DNA of 64,000 nucleotides from Streptomyces sp. NBC_00461 (GCF_036013935.1 NZ_CP107902.1:10263001-10327000), one strand, 5' to 3'; positions 1-8,805 are shown, numbered from the stretch's first letter. The notes: generated from the letters alone by a model not told the origin. Made by a program: numbers and translations.

Positions 1-503
1 GAGCCCGCGCTGTCGCAGACCACCGGCACGGCGTAGAACCGCACCGATCCGCCTGCGAACTGCGCAGCCACCGTCACCGACCACGCACCGGCGCCGCGCT
101 GCGCACTGCGCACCGCCGTCACCGACTGAGGAGCCGATTGCGCATCGGCGACCGGGTCGGGCAGCTCGACGTCCGGCGCCATCGACTGCGCAAGCCGCGC
201 CTGCGCACTCGTCTCGTCGTCCGCACTGCTGCGCAACCACGCGCCGACGAACACCTGCGCATAGCCGCCCGGGTCGGCGGCGTCCGACGCGGTGCGCATC
301 GCAGTGGGCTTGGCCGCCGCTGCTGCCGCGACCGTGGTCGGGGTGGAGGCGACGGCGACGCACAGCGCGACGGGGCCGGCCGCGATGACGGTCCAGACCG
401 CCACACGTGAGAGGCGTACGCGGCGGCGCATCGCCTCCAGCCGGGCGCCGGCCGCCATCGGAGCAGCGGCCTCGCTCCGTGCGGTCTGCTTGCCAGGGGA
501 CAT
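1..503 (-). CDS. TcpC-like conjugal transfer protein (N-terminal part)
   Basis: Reads leftward out of the window. The start is ATG at 503-501, with a GGGAG-like ribosome site just upstream. About 30 basic and polar residues are followed by one hydrophobic segment (VAVWTVIAAGPVALCVAVA), and then by a soluble part containing GGYAQVFVGAWLRSS and APDVELPDP. This is the usual plan of actinobacterial TcpC-type conjugation proteins: a short cytoplasmic tail, one transmembrane helix and an extracytoplasmic NTF2-like domain that helps build the DNA-transfer apparatus. The family is inferred from this architecture and the GYAQ-FV-AWL segment. About 168 codons are visible and the C-terminus is missing. 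It implies that a conjugation gene cluster lies to the left. Confidence 0.6.
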   Translation of the reverse strand, partial: MSPGKQTARSEAAAPMAAGARLEAMRRRVRLSRVAVWTVIAAGPVALCVAVASTPTTVAAAAAAKPTAMRTASDAADPGGYAQVFVGAWLRSSADDETSAQARLAQSMAPDVELPDPVADAQSAPQSVTAVRSAQRGAGAWSVTVAAQFAGGSVRFYAVPVVCDSAG

Positions 504-1198
504 GGTCAAACTCCCAGGTCAGAACGGATGTTGCTGACCTCGAGAAAACCCGCCGACCCCGACCCGACCACCGACCACGAACCCCCGACCACGGTCACGA
601 TGGGGACACGAAGTCCATGGTCGGGGTCATGGTCGGGCCGACCACGACCCCAACCATGGGCCAGACGTGAGCTGGCGGCAGGCCATCGCGCCCGGCGCGC
701 GTTGCCCAGACCGGCGACCGCCAGGCGATCACGTGCCGCCCGGCCACAGGGCCCGGACACCGATGCGCAGACGGAAGCCGGCCGGGCCGCGACAGACGCC
801 TGCGCAGTACGCGAGACGGACCTGCGCAAGAGGAGATCAGGAAGTCCGGGCGGACTGCGCAGCCTCCCCAGCACAACTCGACTGCGCAGGATCCCCAGAC
901 CGGTTGCGCAGCCCGATTGCGCAACGCCCGCCCAAGGCTGCGCAATCACCGAGCGCCCGGGCCGAAGGCGCCGTGGTAGGCCCGGCCATGAGCCCGACCA
1001 CGGCAGCTAGACGGCTCCGTTGCCGGATCGTGACCGATGGTCGGGGCTCGTGGCCGCCGGTGTGGTCGGGGCCGGCGGGTGAGCTGACGACATGGAACAC
1101 ACGTACGCCTCCACACCCACGATCCCCGGCCGCCCCACCTCGGCGGGCCCGGTGTGCCGCCGTGGCCACAGCGCGCGGCACGCGTCGGGGACACGGCA
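504..1198. other. Gene-free, repeat-rich intergenic region (candidate origin/transfer/partition site)
   Basis: I see no convincing gene here. The region separates the leftward tcpC-like gene from a rightward initiator-like gene. It holds three sets of short repeats: inverted GGTCGGG/CCCGACC motifs around 545-680, the TGCGCA cluster at 764-944, and further GGTCGGG copies with CATG or GTG borders at 985-1078. Iterated short repeats beside an initiator-like gene and a conjugation gene are typical of origins, clt/oriT sites or partition sites. Which of these it is cannot be told from sequence alone. Confidence 0.5.
764..944. repeat. Cluster of eight TGCGCA palindromes
   Basis: TGCGCA starts at 764, 801, 823, 856, 883, 905, 918 and 939, usually as CTGCGCA or TTGCGCA, with starts 13-37 bp apart. 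Nine more copies lie at 61, 100, 107, 139, 187, 202, 230, 256 and 293 inside the adjacent tcpC-like gene. In coding DNA of this composition the hexamer is favoured by CTG-CGC-A codons, but the eight copies here are non-coding. They look like binding sites for a DNA-binding protein. Confidence 0.6.
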
Positions 1199-2638
1199 GT
1201 GAGCCGCTTCGGGGCGGGGATCCACCGGGGCGTGATGGCGGCCGATCAGTTCACCCAGATCGCCAACGCGCTGTTCCGTGCTTCTGCGCTGTCCTTCAAA
1301 GCGAAGGGGATCTTCGGGTACGTCAGTACGCACAGGAACGGCTGGCAGGTGACCGTCACCGACCTCGTTCGCCTGGGCCCGGACGGACGCGAAGCGGTAC
1401 GGACCGGCCTGCAGGAGCTCGAGGCACACGGCTACCTGATCCGTGAACGCCAGCGCCGCCCGGACGGCACGCTCGGCGAGATCGTCTACTGCATCACGGA
1501 CCGCCCGGCCACCTTGGACATCGCGCTGATCGAAGGCGACTTGATGGTCACGGCCCCCGAGGCCGAGTACGCCGACGGCCTCCCAGCGGGGATCCGGCGG
1601 GGCGTGATGGCGGGCGATCAGTTCACCCAGATCGCCAACGGGCTCTTCCGCGACCCCCAGTTGTCCTTCAAGGCCAAGGGCCTGTTCGGACTGCTCTCGA
1701 CGCACCGGGACGGCTGGCGGATGACCGTCTCCGACATCGCCCGCCGCGGCCGCGACGGTGACTCAGCCGTCAAGAGCGGCCTGAAGGAGCTGGAGAAGCA
1801 CGGCTTCCTGGTCCGGGAACGCGAGCGCGGCCCAGACGGCACCCTCGGCGCGGCCGCGTACTTCATCACCGACCTGCCCGCTCTGCAAAGCAGCAGGTCA
1901 CAACCAGAGTCGGGTTTTCCACCAGTGGATGACCCTACGTTGGCTGATCGGTCCACTAAGAACACCAACAGAAAGAAGACCACTCAGCAGAAGACCAGCC
2001 CCCTCCGTCCGTGCCGCGGCGACACGTCGCGACCACCTGGACGGACGGACCGGCCGCACACGCCGACGTCCCCGCCGGCCGCGCCCGCGACGGATGAGAT
2101 GCACCCGGGGATCCGGCTGCTGCTCGAGCTCGGGGCGGCCCGCCCCGAGCTGCTGCTGACCGGGCAGGCGCTGACCGATCAAGGCCGCATCGTGACCGCG
2201 ATGCTGGAAGCCGGCTGGAGCCGCGAGCAGCTGCATCACGTCGTCGCCGCGAGGCCGCTGCCGAATCCGGTACGGACCACGGTCGGCGCGATCATCGCCG
2301 CTCGCCTGCGCGCCGCCCAGGCCTACCCGCCGCCCGCCCTCACGGCCGGCCACCACGACACGCCCGCCGGGGACGACCAGCCGCCGCAGCCGGTGACCGC
2401 TTCCGCCGCCGCCCGCACGGTGGGCGAGGCCCTGACCTACCGGGCCCTCGTCGAATGCGCCGGCTGCGGCCATCCCGCAACCGCCCCCGGCGAGGACCTC
2501 TGCCCGGCTTGCCTCGGCTGGCCGCTGTGCCACACCTGCCCGGGCCCCACCCCCCGGCGCGCCCACCCGGACGGCGACGGCCGCTGCACCACCTGTGCCT
2601 CCGCATCGACCGACCACCTGGAAGGAAGCACCTCGTGA
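1199..2638 (+). CDS. Tandem winged-helix replication-initiator-like protein with C-terminal zinc ribbon
   Basis: A 479-residue protein from GTG 1199. In-frame ATG 1154 and the ATG of the first GVMA motif (1234) are alternatives. Two copies of one winged-helix domain lie in tandem, near residues 10-105 and 135-225. Each begins G(H/R)RGVMA-DQFTQIAN-LFR, passes LSFKAKG(I/L)FG--STHR-GW, and ends in a helix and wing (LQELEAHGYLIRER / LKELEKHGFLVRER). A low-complexity linker follows, then an alpha-helical region and a Cys-rich ribbon (CAGCGHP...CPAC...CHTC). Such proteins are common on actinobacterial plasmids and integrative elements and resemble replication-initiator helix-turn-helix proteins. 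The neighbouring repeat region fits a DNA target. The next gene overlaps its stop (GTGA), so the two are probably co-translated. Confidence 0.6.
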   Translation: MSRFGAGIHRGVMAADQFTQIANALFRASALSFKAKGIFGYVSTHRNGWQVTVTDLVRLGPDGREAVRTGLQELEAHGYLIRERQRRPDGTLGEIVYCITDRPATLDIALIEGDLMVTAPEAEYADGLPAGIRRGVMAGDQFTQIANGLFRDPQLSFKAKGLFGLLSTHRDGWRMTVSDIARRGRDGDSAVKSGLKELEKHGFLVRERERGPDGTLGAAAYFITDLPALQSSRSQPESGFPPVDDPTLADRSTKNTNRKKTTQQKTSPLRPCRGDTSRPPGRTDRPHTPTSPPAAPATDEMHPGIRLLLELGAARPELLLTGQALTDQGRIVTAMLEAGWSREQLHHVVAARPLPNPVRTTVGAIIAARLRAAQAYPPPALTAGHHDTPAGDDQPPQPVTASAAARTVGEALTYRALVECAGCGHPATAPGEDLCPACLGWPLCHTCPGPTPRRAHPDGDGRCTTCASASTDHLEGSTS

Positions 2639-4089
2639 CGGACACGCTCCACACACCGCCGCCGACCGCGGTCGCGCACCACGAGCACCCCTTCACCGGC
2701 CACCCGAGGCGGTGGGAGAAGGAACGCGCCCGCGCCCTGCGCACCGGCCACGTCCGCGACCACACCTGCTCGGCCGACTGCGAACCCGTGCTCGTCCACG
2801 AACGCACCCCGTGGGGCTGGCTCGCCTGGACCGTCCCCGGCGACGGCAGTCCGCCCGAGATCCCCCACCAGATCGGTGTGCTCACCCCGGCCGCGACCCG
2901 AGCGCAGCGCCTGGCCCCGCGCTGGCTGACCCGACGCCCCGCCCGACGCATCGCCCTGGGCAGCGTCCCCGGATCCCTGCGACTGTCCGCCGCGTGCGTC
3001 GCCCTCATCAGCGTGCTGGTCGGCCTGTTCGAGATAAGCCGCGGCGTCCCCACGGATGTCGCGCTGCCGGCGATGCTCCTTGCCCCGCTGCTCGCCGAGC
3101 ACCTGCCCGACCGGATGGACGCCCGGGCTCGCGAACACGTCCACATCGTCGAAGGCGACGGCCCCTGCCGCTACCTGCAGCGCCTCGCCGCCCTGCATAC
3201 CTCGCTCGTCCAGGCCGCCGCCGGCAGCGACCGCTACGAACTGCGCCGGCCGGCCGAGATCGGCCAGCACCTGCTGTGGGACGCCGCCAACCTGCTCCAG
3301 ACCCGCGACGCCCGCTCGGCCCCAGCCGAACTCATCGCCCGCGAGCGGCTGATGCTCCAACTCGCCCACCAGGTCACCCAGATCCTCAAGCACACCGCGG
3401 ACGACAACGCACCCGGAACGAACCAGGCCTGCGCTCCCGCACGACCCCTGAGCCCGTATGCGCCTGGCGCCCGACCGACGACCCATCCAGGCCCCCGTCA
3501 TGCACCGACCCCACCGCCTCAGAAGGGAAGCCTCCCCATGTCCCAGCCCGAACTCAGCCAGGCCGTCCCCACCCCGGACGTCTACTTCCTGTTCGCGCAC
3601 GAGCCCTACTACCCGGCCCCTGCCAAGGAGATCAACACCACCGTCGTGGCCGCATCCTCCCTGCTGCACCCCCGCGTACAACAGCCCGACGGCGCCCGCA
3701 TCCACGCCCTCCTCGTCCATGGCCGCCGACCCGGCGAGATCGTGCCGCTGTCCACGCTCACCCACGAACTCGACGGGGGCGAACGCTGGCCCGAGGTCGG
3801 CGACTGGGAGACAGCCACCGAAGACCTGCTGCAGCTCATCCGTGCCCACGACTGCGACGCCCTCAATCTAGGCCTGCCTGAAATCGCTCGCGCCCTGGTG
3901 TGCAACGGTCCGCACGGCGAGATCCGTGCCGTCGACCCCGCCTCCGGGGCCCATTGGACGTACGGGTCGGCCGACCGTGTCGAGGTCCTCGTCGAGGTCG
4001 GCAGGCACCTGGCTTGGGCGGAAGCAGGATCGCCCCTGTGGCCCGGCGACGGTCTGCTTCCCCCGCTCAACTCCGCGGATGCCAAGTGA
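2635..4089 (+). CDS. Unknown protein, possibly two genes read through
   Basis: GTG 2635 overlaps the preceding stop. The continuous frame encodes 484 residues. The first part (about 1-275) has two closely spaced hydrophobic stretches (SLRLSAACVALISVLVGLF and VALPAMLLAPLLAEHL) followed by helices, so it may be membrane-bound. Residues about 275-301 are proline-rich and resemble non-coding sequence. A purine-rich AGAAGGGAAG then lies 7 bp before ATG 3538, which starts a 183-residue soluble alpha/beta-looking segment (MSQPELSQAVPTPDVYFLF). The original arrangement may have been two genes whose separating stop was lost by an indel near 3440-3480. No family was recognised. Confidence 0.5.
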   Translation: MTDTLHTPPPTAVAHHEHPFTGHPRRWEKERARALRTGHVRDHTCSADCEPVLVHERTPWGWLAWTVPGDGSPPEIPHQIGVLTPAATRAQRLAPRWLTRRPARRIALGSVPGSLRLSAACVALISVLVGLFEISRGVPTDVALPAMLLAPLLAEHLPDRMDARAREHVHIVEGDGPCRYLQRLAALHTSLVQAAAGSDRYELRRPAEIGQHLLWDAANLLQTRDARSAPAELIARERLMLQLAHQVTQILKHTADDNAPGTNQACAPARPLSPYAPGARPTTHPGPRHAPTPPPQKGSLPMSQPELSQAVPTPDVYFLFAHEPYYPAPAKEINTTVVAASSLLHPRVQQPDGARIHALLVHGRRPGEIVPLSTLTHELDGGERWPEVGDWETATEDLLQLIRAHDCDALNLGLPEIARALVCNGPHGEIRAVDPASGAHWTYGSADRVEVLVEVGRHLAWAEAGSPLWPGDGLLPPLNSADAK

Positions 4090-4346
4090 TGATCGGCTAC
4101 CAAGCCTGCGAAGTCTGCGTGGAGCTCCGCCGGTTGGTGGCCGGGCTCCGACAACTGAATGGCTCAGGGCCGGTAGCCGCCAAAGGCCTGTGGCCACCCC
4201 CGATTCGGAGGGTTACGGTCCGGTTCCGGAGTGGGGCGGGAGTTGCCGCCCGAGTGAGTGCCGATACCGTGGCACAGCGATCATCCCGTGCGCGCTGCAC
4301 AGGGCGGTCGCCGAAAGAACACGACAAAAAACGGGGATACCTTGCT

Positions 4347-5426
4347 ATGGCCCACCCGGCCCGCTCTGCCCACATAGGCCCTGCCACGCGCATTGGAGCG
4401 TTCGCCGCGGCCGTACTCTCAGCCGCGGCTACCTTGACCGGATGCTCTACCGCCGACAGCGCTTCCGAACCCGCGGGCGCTGCGCCGGCCGAGAGGCCGT
4501 TGCTCACCAAGGCCGAGGCGAACACGACGGTCGACGCCTATCAGAAGCTCAACAACCAGGCCAACGCCAAACGTTCCGCCTCACTCATGGCGAAGGCGGA
4601 GGGCGGCGCCGTCCTTGCGATGGACCAGGCGTACTTCACGCAGATCCCAGCCCTCGACAAGAGCGACGTCGCGGACAATATCGCTCCGTTCGTGTACGTC
4701 AACCGCACCTTCTACATCCCGCCCGCTTCCTCGAAGGCCAACTGGTTCCTGGTGCGCACCCAAGGCGCGCACCTCACCCACGGCAAGCCGGGCAAGCTGT
4801 GGTCAAAGGACATCAGGTTCCTCGTCTTCAAGCGCTCGGGTGACGGCTGGCGGATGGTCGTCGCCCGCGACTTCGAAGGGTCCGAGGTGGCCAAGGTGCC
4901 GCACATCGCGCTCGACAAGGCCGGGCTGATGAAGGTCGCCGACCCCGACACCAAGATCGGTAAGACGGCACCCTCGCAGCTGCCGGAACTAGTCACCGAT
5001 CTGTGGGTGACAGGCGGCCGCAACACTCCGCTCGCCAACACCTCAGCCCGACGCATCGGCAGATCCTGGTACACCGAGCGGGAAAACAACCTGGACGGGC
5101 ACGCCTGGGTCGACTTCAAGAAGACCGCCCCCCGCGCCGGGGACGTCTTCGCCGCGAAGACCGCTGACGGCGGCGCGCTCGTGTTGTCCGACAGCGCTGT
5201 CGATGAGACCTTCCTCGCCAAGGACCTGCAGTCCTACATCAACCTCGGCGACTCAGACAAGCCGTTCGTCAAGTACAACCCGGACGCGCAGATGTACAAG
5301 GTCGTCCGCCACTACGCACAGACTGAGCTCGGACTCATCTCCGCAGCCGGCAAGCCTGCCGTCTATTCCATCGGCACCCAGGTGACCAAGGTGGACGCCA
5401 CACCAACAGCCGACATCAACTCATGA
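4347..5426 (+). CDS. Secreted lipoprotein of unknown function
   Basis: A 359-residue protein from ATG 4347. It has an N-terminal signal peptide with an Ala-rich core and a lipobox L30-T-G-C33, so it is expected to be lipidated and anchored on the outer face of the membrane. The mature part (TKAEANTTVDAYQKLNNQAN...) has no membrane segment and contains two similar halves: an aromatic-rich segment ending VFKRSGDGWRMVVARDFE, then LPELVTDLWVTGG. This resembles streptomycete lipoproteins of unknown role. A purine-rich GGGGAT lies upstream of the start. It stands alone, with 257 bp to the previous gene. Substrate and partner are unknown. Confidence 0.7.
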   Translation: MAHPARSAHIGPATRIGAFAAAVLSAAATLTGCSTADSASEPAGAAPAERPLLTKAEANTTVDAYQKLNNQANAKRSASLMAKAEGGAVLAMDQAYFTQIPALDKSDVADNIAPFVYVNRTFYIPPASSKANWFLVRTQGAHLTHGKPGKLWSKDIRFLVFKRSGDGWRMVVARDFEGSEVAKVPHIALDKAGLMKVADPDTKIGKTAPSQLPELVTDLWVTGGRNTPLANTSARRIGRSWYTERENNLDGHAWVDFKKTAPRAGDVFAAKTADGGALVLSDSAVDETFLAKDLQSYINLGDSDKPFVKYNPDAQMYKVVRHYAQTELGLISAAGKPAVYSIGTQVTKVDATPTADINS

Positions 5427-5685
5427 TGGCCGCTCACGTACCGCGGCGGATCCTTGCCGCACCGGTGCTCACAGCGCTGGCGTCGTCCACATCAGAGATG
5501 CTCCGGCGCAGGAACTGAGCGATGGCCGGTTCCGCGAAACCGTACGGCTTCGCGGTGGAGGGGTGGCTGGCCTCTCCATACCGGCCATCGTGCGGTATCT
5601 GGTCCGCCGGGAGTTCGTCGATCCCATAAACCAGAGGCCGCGGTCTTACGGTATCCCGCCTGCGACGCGGTTCGGCGCGCTGCAG

Positions 5686-6588
5686 TCAGGACGTCGAGGA
5701 GCGGCGGGCGGCCAAGTCCTCGAGGCGGGAGCGTTTCCAGCGCTGCTGACGGGGGCGGCCGCCGCTGCCGCGCCGGTACTCGTATCCGTCGGGCTCCTCG
5801 AGGTCGGGCAGGAGCCCGTGCCCCAGCGCGCTGATGAAACTGTCGGCGTTGTTGTATCCGAGGATTCGGGCTGCTTCGGCGGCGCCGACCAGGTCCTCGT
5901 TCTCGTCCTGGTCGGCCGGCGGCAGCACACCGCGCTTGCGGGCGACGGCAACGACGGTGGCCCGGCGCCACTTCTTGCGCGCCCGGCCGCGGCTGCCTTC
6001 TTCCTTCTCCAGGGCGTCCGGCTCGGGCAGTTCGGGGATGCGCCCCTGGTAGAGGGCGCTGGAGAAGGAAGCCGTGCTGCTGTAGCCGAGGAGGCCGGCG
6101 ACCTCGGGCGTGCCGAGGAGCTCGTCGGGATCCCCATCCGCCGACACATCAGGCCGCGCCGCCGGAGCGGAGCTGCGCCGGCCCTTGCCGGGGCGGTTGG
6201 ACACCCAGGTGACGATCGTGCCGCGGCGCCACATCGGGCCGTCGGCGTCCTCGTCGGGCTCGGGGAAGTAGCCGGGCCGGTCGCGGAAGTAGCCGTCGAT
6301 GGTCGACGTGCGGGTGTAACCCAGAAGCTGGGCCACCTCCCGCTTGGTCAGCAGCTCGTCCTGGTCAGCCTCGAGGACCGCGGCCGGCAGCGCGCGCTTC
6401 TTCGGGGCACGCTGCGCGAAGAATGCGGCAACCTCGTCGTGGCGCCAGAACCGCTTGCGGCCCTCGGTGTGCGCGACCGCGGGGAAGCCGCTGTCCGGGG
6501 TGTTGCTCCACTCGCTGACCCGGGGCTTGCTCGTGCCGAACTCGGACACGATCTGCGCGGTGTCCACGAGCCGGTCGGCGGAAGACAT
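5686..6588 (-). CDS. Multi-module helix-turn-helix protein
   Basis: A 300-residue protein from ATG 6588. It contains four successive MerR/AlpA-like helix-turn-helix modules. The first (residues about 6-60) ends GRKRFWRHDEVAAFFAQR. Three related modules each open with a DEL(L/V) or EDLV acidic lead, then E(V/A)A-LLGY or ARILGY, and finish with a W-rich wing (MWRRGTIVTWV, KKWRRATVVAVA, QRWKRSRLEDLA). The repeats suggest binding to a long or iterated DNA site, as a regulator or structural DNA-binding protein. The shared promoter-like motif at 6639-6660 lies about 50 bp upstream. Its target is unknown. Confidence 0.7.
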   Translation of the reverse strand: MSSADRLVDTAQIVSEFGTSKPRVSEWSNTPDSGFPAVAHTEGRKRFWRHDEVAAFFAQRAPKKRALPAAVLEADQDELLTKREVAQLLGYTRTSTIDGYFRDRPGYFPEPDEDADGPMWRRGTIVTWVSNRPGKGRRSSAPAARPDVSADGDPDELLGTPEVAGLLGYSSTASFSSALYQGRIPELPEPDALEKEEGSRGRARKKWRRATVVAVARKRGVLPPADQDENEDLVGAAEAARILGYNNADSFISALGHGLLPDLEEPDGYEYRRGSGGRPRQQRWKRSRLEDLAARRSSTS

Positions 6589-6638
6589 CGGGTCCCCTTG
6601 GAAGAGTCAGCACAGCGGGGCCGGCACTCGGACGAGCG

Positions 6639-6660
6639 CGACATGTTCGATAATGCCAAA
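6639..6660 (-). promoter_or_regulatory. Shared promoter/operator motif, copy 1
   Basis: Read on the minus strand this is GGCATTATCGAACATGTCG, the most divergent of four copies of a motif with consensus TATTAYGGAACWTGTC. The others lie upstream of the genes starting at 12163, 15371 and 17086. CATTAT would serve as the -10 hexamer for the gene starting at 6588. The shared sequence downstream of the -10 hints at a common regulator. Confidence 0.45.
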
Positions 6661-6697
6661 GTGGGCGGTTTGTTGTCCAGCCTGACGGCAAATCCGT

Positions 6698-7051
6698 CTA
6701 CAGCACTTCCTCGCCCAGCAGGCACACCCCGCAGCGTGCCGCACGCTCCGCCAGTTCCGTGTAGGCCATGGCGGCCGGCGCGGCGTCCCAGGTCACGAAC
6801 GCGAGAGCGGAGACCGCCTCGTCGCGCGTCATTCCCTCCTCCCACGCCGCGCCCGCAGCGGCGCACCGCTCGGCGAGTTCGGCGTCGGACAGGCTCGAGG
6901 TCTCCCGGCCAACACCGGTCCGGACGTCGGCGACGCCCTCGCACCAGGCCCGGTGGCCCGCAGACAGCAAGTCGCGCAGCGTGCCCGGGTCGCTCACGCT
7001 CCGGGCCTGGGCGGCGAGCTCGAGCAGCAGGGCGGTGGGGTTCATCTCCAT
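6698..7051 (-). CDS. Small unknown soluble protein
   Basis: A 117-residue, alanine-rich, predicted helical protein. ATG 7051 is chosen because GAGGAG lies 6 bp before it; ATG 7057 and 7099 are in-frame alternatives. It contains three cysteines, two near the C-terminus (ERAARCGVCLLGEEVL). It lies between the multi-HTH gene and the PP-loop gene on the same strand and is probably at the distal end of their transcription unit. No family was recognised. Confidence 0.5.
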   Translation of the reverse strand: MEMNPTALLLELAAQARSVSDPGTLRDLLSAGHRAWCEGVADVRTGVGRETSSLSDAELAERCAAAGAAWEEGMTRDEAVSALAFVTWDAAPAAMAYTELAERAARCGVCLLGEEVL

Positions 7052-7124
7052 GGTCATCTCCTCATCCACTGTAGGGGGCGCCTGCCGCGCCGCGGGCATC
7101 GGCCGACGCGGCAGGCGGTGGTCA

Positions 7125-8164
7125 TCAGCTGTGAACGGTGCAGCCCTCGCACAGGGCGCGGCCGCCGTGGCGAGCCAGCTCGGGTTCCTTGCGGGGCTCC
7201 TTCTGCAGCGCCGCCCGGACCTGCTTCGTGAGAGCGGTGAACTCCGGACCGTCGTCCGTGCAGACGACGCCGGGGTCGGGCGCCCCGCACTGGGCGGCGT
7301 GCCGGATCAGGTCGGCGATGCGCCAGTCCGCGCGGAAGCTGCGGAAGCTATCGCCCCGCACCCGCTCGACCTCGGCGTACAGGTCGGCCAGCCGCGGCCG
7401 CCGCCCGATGGAAAGCAACACGTCGTGCTTGGAAGCGAAGACACACAGCGAGCAGGAGCAGCGGGAGGTACCGGACCAGTCGCCGGCACCGGGCACGGAG
7501 TCGTACGTCCAGGAGTACGGAACCGGCGCGTCGGCGTGCCACTCCTTGACGGCGGCGGTGGACCAGTCCTTGACGGGCAGCCACTCGTCCACCACTCGCG
7601 CCCCGTTGACCTGCACCGTACGGAAGGCCGGGCGCTTCTTGCGGTCGGGGCCCTCATCGCTGCGCAAGCCCATGACCTTTAAGATCCGCACCGGTCGGCC
7701 GAGCTCGCGCTTGAGGCGGTCGACGAACGGCGTCCAGGCGGCGGAGACCACGCTCTCCTTGGCGCTCTTGCGGCAGTACGGGCTGCCCATCCGCGGGAAC
7801 CGCCCGTACGCCACGATCTCGGTGAGCAGACTGTGCGGCATCCGGGTCCCGTCCGGGCCCGGCATCGTGCGGGTACCTCCAGGTGCCGGCCGGCGGGCAC
7901 CCCGAACGCAGCGCTCTGCAGGGCAGCGAGCTCGGACACCCCCGGGTAGCGGATGCCGTCGAACACGACGGACGGCCACTCCAGGACCCCCAGGCTGGAG
8001 TGGTACGAGATCACCCGGTCGGCCACGCCGGCGGTGCGGGCGGCTTCCATGAACACGGCCATCATGACCGCGCTGTCTTTCCCGCCGGACAGCTGGGGCG
8101 CGAGCAGATCGTAGGAGGTCAGATCGGGCGTGATGGGCGGGCGGCTGCTGGGGCGCGAAGGCAT
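7125..8164 (-). pseudogene. PP-loop ATPase / PAPS-reductase-like protein, single-base frameshift
   Basis: The N-terminal part runs from ATG 8164 (GGAG 6 bp upstream) and carries the PP-loop motif SGGKDS at residues 26-31, then ends with GVPAGRHLEV. The rest continues in another frame from about 7878 to 7125 (TRTMPGPDGTRMPHSLLTE...MGSPYCRKSAKE...CSCSLCVFASKHDV). The two parts fit together if one base is missing near 7878 (GAGGTACCC where GAGGTNACCC is expected). Intact relatives use ATP to activate sulphur or adenylate chemistry; phage and plasmid versions of the PAPS-reductase/DndC fold have unknown substrates. The CSC-x2-C cluster could bind metal or an Fe-S centre. It may be a real inactivation or a sequencing error. 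Confidence 0.65.
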
Positions 8165-8265
8165 GTCAACTCCAGTGAGACGAGCAGCGGACGGGGAACT
8201 CAGGGCGGACGGTGCCGCGGGTGTGCAGGGGGGCGATGGTTCGGGGTCGGGCTGGACCGGGAGCG

Positions 8266-8805
8266 TCACGGCGTTTCACCGCCGGTGGCCTCCTCCGGCA
8301 GACCGGTGCTGGCGAAGAGGGACATCTGCCCGTCCGGCGCGGGTGCGGGCACGGACGTCGAGCAGCGGGTCTCCGACCGCCGGGCGGACGGCTGTACCTC
8401 GGGGGCGTGAACGGCGGCCTCCTCGGCTTCGCCGTCGGGCGCGTGCGTGCAGGGGCAGATCCAGCGACAGGGCCGCTGGCCGGGGCCGTAGCGGATCACG
8501 GCGACGACGAAGCCGCGCCGGTCGGTGATGGTGCCGGCGGCGTCGTCGACGCGGGGGCCGTTGCGGCTGATGCACTGGTCGTGGTGTCCGGTGCGGCAGG
8601 GGTGGCAGGTGCCGGCCTCGCACGAGCACCACCGGTGGAAGCCGTGAGGGTAGGCGTCGTCGATCTTGCGCAGTGCCTTGGTCCAGGCGTTCGTGCGGAC
8701 CCAGGCGCCTTCCTCCTTGGCCATGGGGGAGGCCACGGTGGAGGGGACGGGGTCGAGGATGCCCATGATCGATGCGCCCACGTAGCGCAGCCAGGTCGTC
8801 GTCAT
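8266..8805 (-). CDS. Cysteine/histidine-rich unknown protein
   Basis: A 179-residue protein from ATG 8805, whose start overlaps the stop of the upstream gene (8802), implying coupling. After a helical start come closely spaced metal-ligand-like residues: HRWCSCEAGTCHPCRTGHHDQC and later CRWICPC. These suggest two zinc sites. The C-terminal 45 residues are low complexity. The family is recurrent on streptomycete plasmids, but I cannot assign a function. Its position between a transglycosylase-like and a PP-loop gene suggests a shared pathway. Confidence 0.6.
   Translation of the reverse strand: MTTTWLRYVGASIMGILDPVPSTVASPMAKEEGAWVRTNAWTKALRKIDDAYPHGFHRWCSCEAGTCHPCRTGHHDQCISRNGPRVDDAAGTITDRRGFVVAVIRYGPGQRPCRWICPCTHAPDGEAEEAAVHAPEVQPSARRSETRCSTSVPAPAPDGQMSLFASTGLPEEATGGETP

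Noticed and set aside
764..944. CRISPR array
   Set aside because: The repeats are only 6-7 bp with irregular 13-37 bp spacing between starts and no cas genes; they are not CRISPR repeats.
2437..3849. A 470-codon leftward open frame opposite the 2635-4089 gene
   Set aside because: Shadow of high-GC coding; the plus frame has coupling to the previous gene and better composition.
5563..7074. A 503-codon rightward open frame
   Set aside because: It lies opposite the multi-HTH gene, has no ribosome site and shows arginine/glycine-rich shadow composition; the minus strand has the recognisable HTH modules.
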